The notes beneath the pieces were generated by a model. It ran no database searches. It was not told the DNA's origin and worked only from the letters and a program-made list of their open reading frames with translations. Both the position numbers and the translations under genes were made by a program. From NCBI GenBank assembly GCA_017623355.1, contig JAGAPG010000010.1, positions 1-64,000 on the forward strand: a DNA stretch of 64,000 nt, in the 5' to 3' direction. The stretch's first letter is position 1, and every line of letters starts with the position of its first letter. Positions 1 to 9,449 of the stretch are shown piece after piece. This DNA comes from Clostridia bacterium. GTDB lineage: Bacteria; Bacillota; Clostridia; Oscillospirales; CAG-272.

Positions 1-84
1 ATGAACGACAGTCCCACACAAGGAGGACTTATCTTGGGCGACGATAATGGCGCACCCGAGGATATTTTCTGGGACCAAGTTTAA
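1..84 (+). CDS. 3' end of a coding region (partial, product unknown)
   Basis: An open frame runs from the window edge to a TAA at 82-84. It would encode a short acidic/aromatic tail ending in DIFWDQV. The ATG at position 1 is at the edge, so it may be internal to a longer upstream gene. A strong terminator follows 30 bases later, which supports this being the end of a real gene. Too little is visible to name a product. Confidence 0.5.
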   Translation: MNDSPTQGGLILGDDNGAPEDIFWDQV

Positions 85-113
85 TCAGATATAGTGACCC
101 TATATCAAAAAAC

Positions 114-149
114 ACAGGCTATCGGATTTCCGATAGCCTGTTGTTTTTT
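114..149 (+). terminator. Rho-independent terminator of the upstream gene
   Basis: A perfect 12-bp stem (114-125 with 130-141), a 4-base loop and a T tract (141-149). It isolates the arginine operon from the gene to its left. Confidence 0.9.
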
Positions 150-196
150 ATCTTTTTCATGCTTTTGAAAAAACGGTGTCAACAATTGAATAAAAA

Positions 197-230
197 GCGA
201 ATAATATTCATAAAAATGAATAATATTCAA
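197..230 (+). promoter_or_regulatory. Tandem ArgR/AhrC-type ARG box operators upstream of argG
   Basis: Two near-identical palindromes with core GAATAATATTC lie at 199-209 and 218-228, and a half site (ATATTCA) follows at 234-240. The second reads ATGAATAATATTCAA, close to the established ArgR/AhrC box (TNTGAATNNNNATTCANW). They lie about 80-110 bp upstream of the argG -35. A further GAATATTTTTTGAA sequence sits just before the promoter at about 289-302. Arginine repression of the whole operon is inferred. Confidence 0.75.
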
Positions 231-310
231 AAAATATTCATCAAATTTGCTTATATTATATAATGGGACTAAAAACTTTCATCATTTTTGAATATTTTTT
301 GAAAAAGTAC

Positions 311-339
311 TTGACAAATGTTCAATGTGATAATATAAT
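311..339 (+). promoter_or_regulatory. Sigma-A promoter of the arg operon
   Basis: Consensus TTGACA (311-316), a 17-bp spacer and TATAAT (334-339). It lies 40 bp before the argG start. Confidence 0.93.
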
Positions 340-378
340 AGGTATCGTAATTAAAAAATCATTCGGAGGAACGGTAAA

Positions 379-1608
379 ATGGATAAGAAAAATATTAAAA
401 AGGTAGTACTTGCATATTCAGGCGGACTTGATACATCTATCATTATTCCGTGGCTTAAAGAAAACTATAATAACTGTGAGGTTATTGCTGTTTCGGGTAA
501 CGTAGGACAAGCTGATGAGCTCGAGGGTCTTGAAGAAAAGGCTATCAAAACTGGCGCATCAAAGATTTATATTGAGGATCTTACAGAGGAATTTGTAAAC
601 GAATATGTTATTCCTACAGTAAAAGCAGGCGCTCTTTACGAGGAGTATATGCTTGGCACATCATTCGCACGTCCTGTAATCGCAAAGAGAATAGCAGAAA
701 TTGCACTTGCAGAGGGTGCTGATGCGATTTGTCACGGCTGCACAGGTAAGGGAAATGACCAGGTTCGTTTCGAGCTTGCAATTAAGGCTTATGCTCCTAA
801 TATGCCTATAATCGCTCCTTGGCGTGAGTGGAGCATAAAATCACGTGAGGAAGAAATCGAATACGCAGAGGCACATAACGTTCCTCTTAAGATAAACCGT
901 GAAACAAACTATTCAAAGGATAAGAACCTTTGGCATCTTAGCCACGAGGGACTTGACCTTGAGGATGCAGGCAACGAGCCTATGTACGAAAAGGAAGGCT
1001 TCCTCGAAATGGGCGTATCTCCTATTCAGGCTCCTGACGTACCTACATATATAACACTTGATTTTGAACACGGTATCCCCGTAGCCTTCAATGGCGAAAA
1101 GATGAGCGCGAAGGACATCATTCTCAATCTTAATAAGGTTGGTGGTGCAAACGGTATTGGACTTCTTGATATCGTAGAAAACCGTCTTGTTGGTATGAAG
1201 TGTCGCGGTGTTTATGAAACTCCCGGCGGAGCTATCCTCTATTTTGCACATAATTATCTTGAAACACTTTGTCTTGATAAAATGACAATGCACAAAAAAC
1301 AGGAGCTTGCAATAACATTTGCAGATCTTGTATACAACGGTCAATGGTATACACCTCTTCGCGAGGCGATCTCCGCGTTCGTAGACAAAACTCAGGAGAA
1401 TGTAACCGGTAAGGTTAAGATCAAGCTTTACAAGGGCAATATGATAAAGGCTGGCGCTTGGAGCGATTATTCACTCTATTCCGAGGAAATCGCAACGTTT
1501 GGCGAAGATAATGTGTACAACCAAGCAGACAGCGCAGGATTTATCAATCTCTTTGGACTTCCTATCAAGGTTCAAGCACAGGTAAACGCAAAAAATAAGA
1601 ATAAATAA
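379..1608 (+). CDS. argG: Argininosuccinate synthase
   Basis: Joins citrulline and aspartate with ATP to give argininosuccinate, the seventh step of arginine synthesis, in the cytoplasm. The N-terminal PP-loop AYSGGLDTS (residues 12-20) is the ATP-pyrophosphatase signature, and the 409-residue length is normal for the family. The ATG is preceded by GGAGGA (365-370) at good spacing. It is the first gene of a seven-gene operon argG-H-C-J-B-D-F, placed directly behind the operator and promoter, so it should carry the arginine-repressed signal for the whole set. argH starts 11 bases after its stop. Confidence 0.97.
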   Translation: MDKKNIKKVVLAYSGGLDTSIIIPWLKENYNNCEVIAVSGNVGQADELEGLEEKAIKTGASKIYIEDLTEEFVNEYVIPTVKAGALYEEYMLGTSFARPVIAKRIAEIALAEGADAICHGCTGKGNDQVRFELAIKAYAPNMPIIAPWREWSIKSREEEIEYAEAHNVPLKINRETNYSKDKNLWHLSHEGLDLEDAGNEPMYEKEGFLEMGVSPIQAPDVPTYITLDFEHGIPVAFNGEKMSAKDIILNLNKVGGANGIGLLDIVENRLVGMKCRGVYETPGGAILYFAHNYLETLCLDKMTMHKKQELAITFADLVYNGQWYTPLREAISAFVDKTQENVTGKVKIKLYKGNMIKAGAWSDYSLYSEEIATFGEDNVYNQADSAGFINLFGLPIKVQAQVNAKNKNK

Positions 1609-1619
1609 GGAAAATAATT

Positions 1620-2993
1620 ATGGAAAAAATGTGGGCAGGAAGATTTGAAAAGGCTCTTGATAAAAGCGCAGACGATTTTAATTCTTCCATTCATTTCGAT
1701 AAAAAAATGTATAAGCAGGATATAAAGGGCTCACTTGAGCACGCTTCAATGCTTTGCTCGGTTGGCATCTTATCAAGCGAGGATCTTGAAAAGATAACGA
1801 GCGGACTTTTGTCCATTCTTGATGATTTGAATAACGGAGCGCTCACATTTGATGAAAACGCAGAAGATATTCATATGTTTGTTGAAGCTGAGCTTACAAA
1901 GCGTATAGGAGACGCAGGAAAGCGTCTCCATACCGCTCGCAGCAGAAATGATCAGGTAGCGCTTGATCTTAGACTTTACATGAGAGATGAGACAAGCAAA
2001 ATAATAGAAATGCTCAAAAAGCTTATTTCCGCTATTTTGGCACAGTCAAAAGCAAATCAAGATGCAATAATGCCCGGATATACTCATCTTCAAAGAGCGC
2101 AACCGATAACCTTTGCACATCATTTGCTTGCGTACTGTATGATGCTTATGCGTGATATAACAAGACTTAAGGATGCTCTTGCAAGAATGAATTATTCGCC
2201 ACTCGGCTCGTGCGCTCTTGCAGGAACTACATATAATACGAATCGCGATATAGTAGCTGAAAGGCTTGGCTTTGACGGCGTTTGCATGAACTCGATAGAT
2301 GGAGTTTCCGATAGAGATTACTGCATAGAGCTTGAAAGTGCATTTGCAACTATAATGATGCACCTTTCGCGTTTTTCTGAGGAGATAATACTTTGGTCGA
2401 GCTGGGAATTTAAATTCATTGAGCTTGACGATTCCTATACAACAGGCTCGTCAATAATGCCACAGAAGAAAAATCCCGATATGGCAGAGCTTGTGAGAGG
2501 AAAAACGGGCAGAGTTTACGGAGATCTTATGGCAACTCTTACGATGCTTAAGGGAATCCCGCTTGCTTATAACAAGGATATGCAAGAGGATAAGGAAGCA
2601 ATATTTGATTCCGTTGAAACAGTAGCCAAATGCCTTGAGGTATTTATTCCTATGATAGAAACAATGAAGCCTATTAAGGAAAATATGTATAATGCAGCGT
2701 GTCGCGGATTTATAAACGCAACCGATCTTGCGGATTATCTTACGAAAAAAGGAATGCCGTTCCGTTCCGCATATAAGATAGTCGGAACTATAGTCGGAAG
2801 ATGCGTAAAGGAAAACATAACACTTGATAAAATGCCTCTTGAGGTCTATAAAGAATATTCGGATGTATTTGATACCGACCTTTATAATGAGATTTCACTT
2901 GAAACCTGTATAAGCAAGAGAATCTCGAAGGGATCGACTGGATACGAATCCGTAAAAGAGCAAATAAAGTATGTTGAGGAATTTTTGAAATGA
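1620..2993 (+). CDS. argH: Argininosuccinate lyase
   Basis: Splits argininosuccinate into arginine and fumarate, the last step of the pathway. The fumarase/aspartase superfamily signature GSSIMPQKKNPD is present at about residues 277-288 and carries the flexible catalytic serine loop. The N-terminal MWAGRF is typical of ArgH. Length 457 residues is standard. A modest ribosome site (AAGGAAAA) precedes the ATG. The stop codon overlaps the argC start (ATGA), indicating translational coupling. Confidence 0.97.
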   Translation: MEKMWAGRFEKALDKSADDFNSSIHFDKKMYKQDIKGSLEHASMLCSVGILSSEDLEKITSGLLSILDDLNNGALTFDENAEDIHMFVEAELTKRIGDAGKRLHTARSRNDQVALDLRLYMRDETSKIIEMLKKLISAILAQSKANQDAIMPGYTHLQRAQPITFAHHLLAYCMMLMRDITRLKDALARMNYSPLGSCALAGTTYNTNRDIVAERLGFDGVCMNSIDGVSDRDYCIELESAFATIMMHLSRFSEEIILWSSWEFKFIELDDSYTTGSSIMPQKKNPDMAELVRGKTGRVYGDLMATLTMLKGIPLAYNKDMQEDKEAIFDSVETVAKCLEVFIPMIETMKPIKENMYNAACRGFINATDLADYLTKKGMPFRSAYKIVGTIVGRCVKENITLDKMPLEVYKEYSDVFDTDLYNEISLETCISKRISKGSTGYESVKEQIKYVEEFLK

Positions 2994-3916
2994 AGAAGGT
3001 ATTTATAGACGGAAAAGCAGGCACTACGGGACTTCGTATAGAGGAAAGACTTGCAGGACGCGACGATGTTGAGATAATATCTCTCCCCGACGAGCTTCGT
3101 AAGGATCCAGTGGCCAAAAAGGAAATATTAAATAAAGCAGATATAGTATTTCTTTGCTTACCGGATGCTGCAGCAATTGAAGCGGTATCAATGATAGAAA
3201 ACGAAAACACAGTAGTGATAGATGCCTCAACTGCCCATCGGACAAATCCCGATTGGGCATACGGCTTTTCTGAGCTTGGCAAGGAATTTGAGGAAAAAAT
3301 AATAAACAGTAAGCGAATAGCAGTTCCCGGCTGTCATGCAAGCGGATTTATAGCACTTGTATATCCTCTAGTAAAGGCAGGTATTATTTCAAGGGATGCG
3401 CTTTTGACAGTACATTCGCTAACAGGCTATAGCGGCGGCGGAAAGAAAATGATCGCAGAATATGAGGACGATCAAAGAGATTATATATTTGATGCTCCTC
3501 GTCAGTATGCACTTGCGCAAAATCACAAGCATTTACCCGAAATGACAAAGATAACGGGAATAGAAAACGCGCCTGTTTTCTGCCCGATAGTATCCGATTT
3601 TTATTCGGGTATGGAGGTTAGCGTTCCTCTTTTTAAAAAAAGCATAAACGGAAGCGTTGAGGATATAAAAAGAGTATACGAAGAAACCTATAACACAGAT
3701 ATAGTATTTTATAACGAAAACGCAGATGAGGCAGGACTTTTGTCCGCAAACAGATTCAAGAATAAGGACTCCATGTCAATAGAGGTGTACGGCAATGAGG
3801 AAAGAATACTTCTAGTTGCAAGATACGACAATCTTGGCAAGGGCGCATCGGGCGCAGCAGTTGAATGTCTTAATATTAAGCTTGGCTGCGATAAAACAAA
3901 AACACTCGAAATTTAA
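2990..3916 (+). CDS. argC: N-acetyl-gamma-glutamyl-phosphate reductase, short (type 2) form
   Basis: Reduces N-acetylglutamyl phosphate with NADPH to the semialdehyde, the third pathway step. The N-terminal dinucleotide-binding loop is DGKAGTTGLRI and the catalytic Cys115 sits in PGCHASGF. At 308 residues it is clearly shorter than the usual ~345-residue ArgC and matches the second AGPR subfamily. The start overlaps the argH stop by four bases. There is no other argC copy in the window, so this form serves the operon. Confidence 0.94.
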   Translation: MKKVFIDGKAGTTGLRIEERLAGRDDVEIISLPDELRKDPVAKKEILNKADIVFLCLPDAAAIEAVSMIENENTVVIDASTAHRTNPDWAYGFSELGKEFEEKIINSKRIAVPGCHASGFIALVYPLVKAGIISRDALLTVHSLTGYSGGGKKMIAEYEDDQRDYIFDAPRQYALAQNHKHLPEMTKITGIENAPVFCPIVSDFYSGMEVSVPLFKKSINGSVEDIKRVYEETYNTDIVFYNENADEAGLLSANRFKNKDSMSIEVYGNEERILLVARYDNLGKGASGAAVECLNIKLGCDKTKTLEI

Positions 3917-3925
3917 GGAGAAAAA

Positions 3926-5140
3926 ATGAACATTATATCAGGTGGCGTATGTGCCGCAAAGGGATTTTTGGCAAACGGAATACATTGTGGAATAAGAAAG
4001 AACAGAACCAAAAAGGATCTTGCTCTTATCTATTCTCAAGAAAGAGCGACTTGTGCAGCAGTTTACACGACTAATAAGGTTAAGGGCGCTCCTCTTACCG
4101 TTACGAAAAATAATATTGCAGACGGATATGCGCAAGCGGTAATTTGCAATAGCGGAAACGCAAATACTTGCAACGCAAACGGAATAGAAGTAGCGGAGCA
4201 GATGTGCAACTTGGTAGCAAATGAGCTTAATATAGATTCAAAGGATGTTGTCGTAGCATCGACAGGCGTTATAGGTCAGCCCCTTGATATTACTCCTATA
4301 AAAGACGGTATGACAGAGATAGTAAACGGTCTTGCTAAAAATAAAAGTCAGGATGCTGCAGAGGGCATTATGACAACAGATACAAAGCTTAAGGAGATAG
4401 CAATAAGCTTTGATATTGACGGAGTTGAATGTAAGATAGGTGGAATTGCCAAGGGCTCGGGAATGATCCATCCGAATATGGCAACAATGCTTGTTTTCAT
4501 AACAACAGACTGTAAAATTTCTGCTGAAATGCTTCAAAAAGCGCTTTCGGGCGATATTCAAAATACCTTCAATATGGTAAGCGTCGACGGAGATACCTCT
4601 ACAAACGATATGGTTACTGTTCTTGCAAACGGTATGGCAGGAAATACAGAAATAACAGAAGAAAATGAAAGCTTTGATAAATTTATGAAGGCATTAAATA
4701 CTGTTACTGTAAACCTTTGTCGCAGAATAGCAGGCGACGGAGAAGGAGCAACAAAGCTTCTTGAATGTAAGGTGAGCGGTGCAAAGGACGAAAAAAATGC
4801 AAAAACAATCGCAAAAAGTGTAATATGCTCATCACTCGTTAAGGCGGCAATGTTCGGCTCTGACGCAAACTGGGGCAGAGTCCTTTGCGCAATAGGATAT
4901 AGCGGCGCAGATGTAGATGTAAACAAGGTAGATGTGTATTTCAGCTCTCAAAAGGGTGAGATAATCGTATGCAAAGACGGAGCAGGCGTGGATTTCTCTG
5001 AGGATAAGGCAAAGCAGATCCTTCTCGAAAACGAAATCACGATAAGAGTGGACCTCGGCGACGGAGAAGCAAAAAGTGTCGCTTGGGGATGCGATCTTAC
5101 ATATGATTATGTAAAAATAAACGGCGATTACAGAACTTAA
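3926..5140 (+). CDS. argJ: Bifunctional ornithine acetyltransferase / N-acetylglutamate synthase
   Basis: Moves the acetyl group from N-acetylornithine to glutamate and so makes the pathway cyclic; many members also use acetyl-CoA to make N-acetylglutamate. The self-cleavage motif HPNMATML places the new N-terminal nucleophile at Thr187, after KGSGMIHPN. Length 404 residues is typical of unprocessed ArgJ. The ATG follows AAGGAGA. Because argJ is present and no argA or argE is seen in the operon, the pathway here is the acetyl-recycling type. Confidence 0.96.
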   Translation: MNIISGGVCAAKGFLANGIHCGIRKNRTKKDLALIYSQERATCAAVYTTNKVKGAPLTVTKNNIADGYAQAVICNSGNANTCNANGIEVAEQMCNLVANELNIDSKDVVVASTGVIGQPLDITPIKDGMTEIVNGLAKNKSQDAAEGIMTTDTKLKEIAISFDIDGVECKIGGIAKGSGMIHPNMATMLVFITTDCKISAEMLQKALSGDIQNTFNMVSVDGDTSTNDMVTVLANGMAGNTEITEENESFDKFMKALNTVTVNLCRRIAGDGEGATKLLECKVSGAKDEKNAKTIAKSVICSSLVKAAMFGSDANWGRVLCAIGYSGADVDVNKVDVYFSSQKGEIIVCKDGAGVDFSEDKAKQILLENEITIRVDLGDGEAKSVAWGCDLTYDYVKINGDYRT

Positions 5141-5150
5141 GGAGATAAAA

Positions 5151-6026
5151 ATGTCACTTGATATAACAAATGCACAACGCGCAGAGGTCTTAACTCAAGC
5201 GCTTCCCTATATTCAAAAATATTACGGTAAGGTTGTAGTAATCAAATATGGCGGAAACGCAATGATAAACGAGGAGCTCAAGGAGCAGGTGATGGAGGAT
5301 ATCGTGCTTTTGCATCTCATAGGTGTAAAGGTGGTTCTCGTTCACGGCGGCGGTCCTGAAATAACCGATACCCTTAAAAGAATAGGCAAGGAAAGCGTAT
5401 TTCTTGATGGACTTCGCGTTACTGATAAGGAAACCGTTGATGTGGTTCAAATGGTTCTTGCAGGAAAAATAAATAAAAGCCTTGTAAATCTTTTGCAGAT
5501 AAACGGCGGACAGGCAATAGGACTTTCCGGGCTTGACGGACACATGATCGAGGCGCAAATAAAGGACGAGCGCTTGGGCTACGTTGGAAAAATAACCAAC
5601 GTTGATGTAACACCGATAACCGATCTTCTTGAAAAGGGATATATTCCGGTAGTATCTACTATAGGTTGTGATAAGGAAGGTAACGTTTATAATATAAACG
5701 CAGATACCGCCGCAGCCTTTATAGCAGGAAAAATGCAGGCATACAGACTCATTACAATGACAGATATAGAAGGAATTTTAAGAGATAAGAATGATCACAC
5801 CTCTATAATTCCCTGCATAGATGAAAAAGAAGCTAAGGAGCTTTTTGAAAGCGGAATTATCTCCGGTGGAATGATACCTAAGGTTGAATGTTGCTTAGAG
5901 GCTATAAGTCGCGGAGTTCACAAGGTTACTATTTTGGACGGACGAGTACCTCATGCGCTTCTTATAGAAACTCTCACAAACGAGGGCGCGGGTACTATGG
6001 TGGTTAAGGATAAAAAGAATGGATAA
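5151..6026 (+). CDS. argB: Acetylglutamate kinase
   Basis: Phosphorylates N-acetylglutamate, the second pathway step and, in ArgJ-type organisms, the usual target of arginine feedback inhibition. The amino-acid-kinase fold is visible from VVIKYGGNAM near residue 25-35 and the glycine-rich VLVHGGGPEI near 63-72. The extended N-terminal helix (about 20 residues before VVIKYGG) is a feature of arginine-sensitive kinases, so feedback control is plausible (inference). The 3' end overlaps argD by eight bases. Confidence 0.96.
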   Translation: MSLDITNAQRAEVLTQALPYIQKYYGKVVVIKYGGNAMINEELKEQVMEDIVLLHLIGVKVVLVHGGGPEITDTLKRIGKESVFLDGLRVTDKETVDVVQMVLAGKINKSLVNLLQINGGQAIGLSGLDGHMIEAQIKDERLGYVGKITNVDVTPITDLLEKGYIPVVSTIGCDKEGNVYNINADTAAAFIAGKMQAYRLITMTDIEGILRDKNDHTSIIPCIDEKEAKELFESGIISGGMIPKVECCLEAISRGVHKVTILDGRVPHALLIETLTNEGAGTMVVKDKKNG

Positions 6027-7185
6027 CTTAAAAAATATAGATAAAGAGTTTGTAGCCGATACATACGCTCGATTTGATGTTGAGCTTACCCGCGGAAAAG
6101 GCAGCAAGCTTTATGATGAAAACGGAAAAGAATATATAGATCTTGCAACCGGAATTGCGGTAAATACGTTCGGCGCTTGTGATAACGAATGGATAAATGC
6201 AGTTACCGTACAGCTTTCAAAGCTTCAGCACACGTCAAATTTATATTATTCAGCTCCGTGCGCTCAGTTAGCAAAGCTTCTTTGCGAAAGAACCGGGGCG
6301 AAAAAGGTGTTTTTCGGAAATTCCGGTGCTGAGGCAAATGAATGTGCTATAAAGGTAGCAAGAAAATGGGCGCAGGATACAAAGGGAGAGGGCGATTATA
6401 ACATAATCACACTCAAAAACAGCTTTCACGGAAGAACTGTAACAACCTTAAAGGCTACGGGACAGGATGTTTTTCATAAGGATTTCGGTCCGTTTCCCGA
6501 AGGCTTTTTGTATGCCGAGGCGAATAATATAGATAGCGTAAAGGAGCTTGTAAAAAGCCACAAATGCGCAGCTGTTATGATGGAGCTCGTTCAGGGAGAG
6601 GGCGGAGTATTGCCTCTTGATGTTGATTTTGTAAAAGGAGTTTTCGCTCTTGCAAAGGAAGAAAATATTCTTGTTATAATAGACGAGGTTCAAACGGGAA
6701 ACGGACGCACGGGTGAGCTTTACGCGTATATGAATTTCGGTGTAACTCCCGATATTGTAACCACTGCAAAGGGACTTGGCGGAGGCCTGCCTATAGGAGC
6801 TACTATGCTTTTTGAAAAGGTTGAAAAAACGCTTAATAAAGGCTCTCACGGCTCTACCTTTGGCGGAAATCCGATAGCTTGTGCCGGAGCGATAAGCATT
6901 ATAGAAAGACTTGACAAAAGCACTCTTGATGGAGTTAAGGAAAGAAGCAAATATATTTTTAACGCATTAAACGGCGCCAAAGGAATAAAAAGCGTTAGCG
7001 GAATGGGACTTATGCTTGGTATAGAAACAGAAAAGGATTCAAGCGAGGTTCTTAAAAAATGTATGGAAAAGGGTATATTGCCAATAAAGGCAAAAACAAA
7101 AATAAGACTTTTACCCGCGCTTAATATACCTATGGATGATCTAAAATATGCCATAGAGATTTTAAAGGAAGCAGCAGGAGAATGA
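6019..7185 (+). CDS. argD: Acetylornithine aminotransferase
   Basis: Class III PLP aminotransferase that converts N-acetylglutamate semialdehyde to N-acetylornithine. Visible motifs are the phosphate-binding GNSGAEANE near residues 99-107, the [11 protein letters not shown] segment with the cofactor-contacting Asp, and the PLP lysine Lys251 in TAKGLGGG. Length 388 is typical. The start lies inside the end of argB, so the two are translationally coupled. Its stop is one base before the argF start. Confidence 0.95.
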   Translation: MDNLKNIDKEFVADTYARFDVELTRGKGSKLYDENGKEYIDLATGIAVNTFGACDNEWINAVTVQLSKLQHTSNLYYSAPCAQLAKLLCERTGAKKVFFGNSGAEANECAIKVARKWAQDTKGEGDYNIITLKNSFHGRTVTTLKATGQDVFHKDFGPFPEGFLYAEANNIDSVKELVKSHKCAAVMMELVQGEGGVLPLDVDFVKGVFALAKEENILVIIDEVQTGNGRTGELYAYMNFGVTPDIVTTAKGLGGGLPIGATMLFEKVEKTLNKGSHGSTFGGNPIACAGAISIIERLDKSTLDGVKERSKYIFNALNGAKGIKSVSGMGLMLGIETEKDSSEVLKKCMEKGILPIKAKTKIRLLPALNIPMDDLKYAIEILKEAAGE

Positions 7186-7186
7186 T

Positions 7187-8173
7187 ATGAACTTTTTAAA
7201 AGGCAGAGATTTTCTTAAATTACTCGATTTTACATCCGAGGAAATAGGCAAGCTTATAGATCTTGCCTCAGATCTTAAATCAAAAAAGAAAAACGGTATT
7301 CCTCACAGATACTGCGAGGGCAAAAATATTGCCTTGATTTTCGAGAAAACGAGCACTCGTACGAGATGCAGCTTTGAGGTTGCAGGATACGATCTCGGTA
7401 TGGGCGTAACATATCTTGATCCAACAGGCTCTCAGATCGGCAAAAAGGAAAGTATAGCTGACACCGCGCGCGTTCTTTCGTCGATGTATGACGGAATAGA
7501 ATACCGTGGCTACGGACAAGAAATTGTTGAGGAGCTTGCAAAATATTCAAAGGTTCCTGTCTGGAACGGTCTTACAAATGAATTTCATCCCACGCAGATA
7601 TTAGCCGATTTTCTTACTATAAAGGAGCATTTCGGCAGACTTAAGGGCATCAATTTCGTTTATATGGGTGATGCAAGATATAATATGGGCAATTCTCTTA
7701 TGGTTGGATGCGCTAAAATGGGACTTAATTTTACTGCGTGCGCACCAAAGAAATATTTCCCTGATAGCGATCTTGTAAAGACCTGCGAGGAGATAGCCAA
7801 GAAAACAGGTGCTACGATAAAGTTTGAGGAAGACCCAAGCAAGGCCGTAATAGATGCAGATGTTATCTGTACAGATGTATGGGTATCAATGGGAGAGCCG
7901 GTAGAAATATGGAAAGAAAGAATTAACGATCTTGCACCGTATCAAGTAAACAAAGCACTTATGGATAAAGCTGCAAATGGCGCAGTATTTATGCATTGTT
8001 TGCCATCATATCATGATCTAAATACAGCAGTAGGCAAGGAAATGGGTGAAAAATTCGGCAGAACTGAAATGGAAGTAACAAACGAAGTGTTTGAAAGTGA
8101 TGCTTCTATCGTTTTTGAAGAGGCGGAAAATAGGATGCATACTATCAAGGCTGTAATGCTTGCAACTCTCTGA
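7187..8173 (+). CDS. argF: Ornithine carbamoyltransferase
   Basis: Makes citrulline from ornithine and carbamoyl phosphate. The carbamoyl-phosphate loop STRTR is at residues 56-60 and the HCLP motif, with its catalytic Cys, near residue 270. The ornithine-side SMG loop (DVWVSMGEP) is also present. Length 328 is typical. It is the last gene of the operon. No carAB follows within the window, so carbamoyl phosphate must come from elsewhere. The gene ends directly against a tandem repeat. Confidence 0.96.
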   Translation: MNFLKGRDFLKLLDFTSEEIGKLIDLASDLKSKKKNGIPHRYCEGKNIALIFEKTSTRTRCSFEVAGYDLGMGVTYLDPTGSQIGKKESIADTARVLSSMYDGIEYRGYGQEIVEELAKYSKVPVWNGLTNEFHPTQILADFLTIKEHFGRLKGINFVYMGDARYNMGNSLMVGCAKMGLNFTACAPKKYFPDSDLVKTCEEIAKKTGATIKFEEDPSKAVIDADVICTDVWVSMGEPVEIWKERINDLAPYQVNKALMDKAANGAVFMHCLPSYHDLNTAVGKEMGEKFGRTEMEVTNEVFESDASIVFEEAENRMHTIKAVMLATL

Positions 8174-8175
8174 TC

Positions 8176-8449
8176 GGTGATAAGCTACGCATTTCTGTGT
8201 TGCTCCTCGATGATGACCTTGACGTACAAAAGTACGCCTACGTCCCTCGTCTGCGGTGCGCCTTGAAATACTTGCTTCTAACGCGATCAGACTGAAAGGT
8301 GATAAGCTACGCATTTCTGTGTTGCTCCTCGATGATGACCTTGACGTACAAAAGTACGCCTACGTCCCTCATCTGCGGTGCGCCTTGAAATACTTGCTTC
8401 TAACGCGATCAGACTGAAAGGTGATAAGCTACGCATTTCTGTGTTGCTC
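8176..8449 (+). repeat. 122-bp tandem direct repeat, 2.2 copies, after argF
   Basis: Unit 1 (8176-8297) and unit 2 (8298-8419) are almost identical; I see one internal difference (CCTCGTC versus CCTCATC). A 30-base partial third copy runs 8420-8449. Each unit contains a small hairpin, CGTAC-AAAA-GTACG, and ends in GCGATCAGACTGAAA. The repeat begins two bases after the argF stop and stays upstream of the terminator, so it would form the 3' untranslated part of the arg mRNA. There is no transposase, and no convincing coding potential on either strand. Confidence 0.9.
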
Positions 8450-8470
8450 TAAATAAAAATAACAATTTTA

Positions 8471-8495
8471 AAGGCGGTTTTTGACCGCCTTTTGT
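8471..8495 (+). terminator. Terminator of the arg operon
   Basis: Stem AAGGCGGT (8471-8478) with ACCGCCTT (8484-8491), then a T run. It lies downstream of the 122-bp repeats. Confidence 0.85.
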
Positions 8496-8514
8496 TATAG
8501 GAAAATATTGTTCC

Positions 8515-8543
8515 TTGATAAATTTCCTTACATATGTTACAAT
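8515..8543 (+). promoter_or_regulatory. Promoter of the cortex-hydrolase gene
   Basis: TTGATA (8515-8520), 17-bp spacer, TACAAT (8538-8543), 57 bp before the chosen TTG start. Confidence 0.7.
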
Positions 8544-8600
8544 ATTATCGTAATTACAAATACATAAAACTTTTTGTATGCAAAAAAGAAAGGATGTTAT

Positions 8601-9419
8601 TTGAAAAAAATCATATCATTCGTCTTAGTATTTACAGCATTATTATCATTTAGTATTATAAGTGTAGATGCTGCATCTTCTGTGGGAGTTTACATAAACA
8701 ATGAAAGATTTACAGGAAACGTGCAGGTGACGAATAATACAACATATGTAGGAATAAGAAAATTCGCGTATGCTATGGATGATGATGCAAGAGTTACTTA
8801 TACAAGCAGCAACAGAACACTTACAGTAGAAACAGATAACCTTAAAATAGTTTGCAAGGACAAAACTAATTATATAAATGTAAACGGACGTTATTTTTAT
8901 TATGAGCAACCGATATATATGAAAAACGGTATTATGTATGCTCCTATTCTGAATTTATATAAAGCATTTGGAGCAAATATAAAATGGACCGATTACAGAG
9001 GATTTGACGTTACTACAGGAAGCGGATATGTACGTTCAGGAGATAGCTTTTATAAGGATGACGAGGTTTATTGGTTGGCAAGAATAATATATGCCGAAAG
9101 CGGAGCAGAGCCTCTCAAAGGAAAGATAGCGGTAGGAAATGTAATTTTAAACAGAGTTCGTTCAAGCTATTTTCCGAATACTATTTACGGAGTTATTTTT
9201 GACAAGAAAAACGGAGTTCAGTTTTCACCTACAATAAACGGAGCTATATACAAAACACCTAATGCAGAGAGCATTATTGCGGCTAAAATATGTCTTGAGG
9301 GATATTCCGTAAATAAAAATATTTTATATTTTATAAATCCTTATAAAGCTCCAAACAGCTGGGTAAGCAAAAACCGTACATTGTTTGCTCAAATAGGAAA
9401 TCACGCATTTTATTATTAA
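8601..9419 (+). CDS. Secreted cell wall hydrolase, SleB-type, with copper-amine-oxidase-like N-domain
   Basis: Predicted spore-cortex or cell-wall lytic enzyme. I chose the TTG at 8601 because AAGAAAGG lies 7 bases upstream. It gives a clean signal peptide (KKIISFVLVF hydrophobic core, cleavage after about VDA). Residues about 30-140 form a copper-amine-oxidase N-terminal-like domain, common in Firmicutes wall proteins. The C-terminal half has the Hydrolase_2/SleB pattern IYAESGAEP, where Glu is the likely catalytic acid, plus KIAVGNVILNRV and FPNTIYGVIF. Length 272 residues. It is transcribed alone. The exact substrate is not certain; germination cortex lysis or vegetative wall turnover are both possible. 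Confidence 0.85.
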   Translation: MKKIISFVLVFTALLSFSIISVDAASSVGVYINNERFTGNVQVTNNTTYVGIRKFAYAMDDDARVTYTSSNRTLTVETDNLKIVCKDKTNYINVNGRYFYYEQPIYMKNGIMYAPILNLYKAFGANIKWTDYRGFDVTTGSGYVRSGDSFYKDDEVYWLARIIYAESGAEPLKGKIAVGNVILNRVRSSYFPNTIYGVIFDKKNGVQFSPTINGAIYKTPNAESIIAAKICLEGYSVNKNILYFINPYKAPNSWVSKNRTLFAQIGNHAFYY

Positions 9420-9422
9420 AGA

Positions 9423-9449
9423 AAAGCCGGGCTTAGCTCGGTTTTTCTT
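9423..9449. terminator. Shared bidirectional terminator
   Basis: A CCGGGC-TTA-GCTCGG stem flanked by A-rich and T-rich tracts. It serves the cortex hydrolase on + and overlaps the 3' end of the flippase gene on -. Confidence 0.75.

Noticed and set aside
8018..8314. Minus-strand reading frame across the end of argF and the repeat
   Set aside because: It overlaps a certain gene and depends on the repeat; no ribosome site and no recognisable protein.
8176..8449. CRISPR array
   Set aside because: The units are 122 bp, directly adjacent with no spacers, and have no cas genes nearby.
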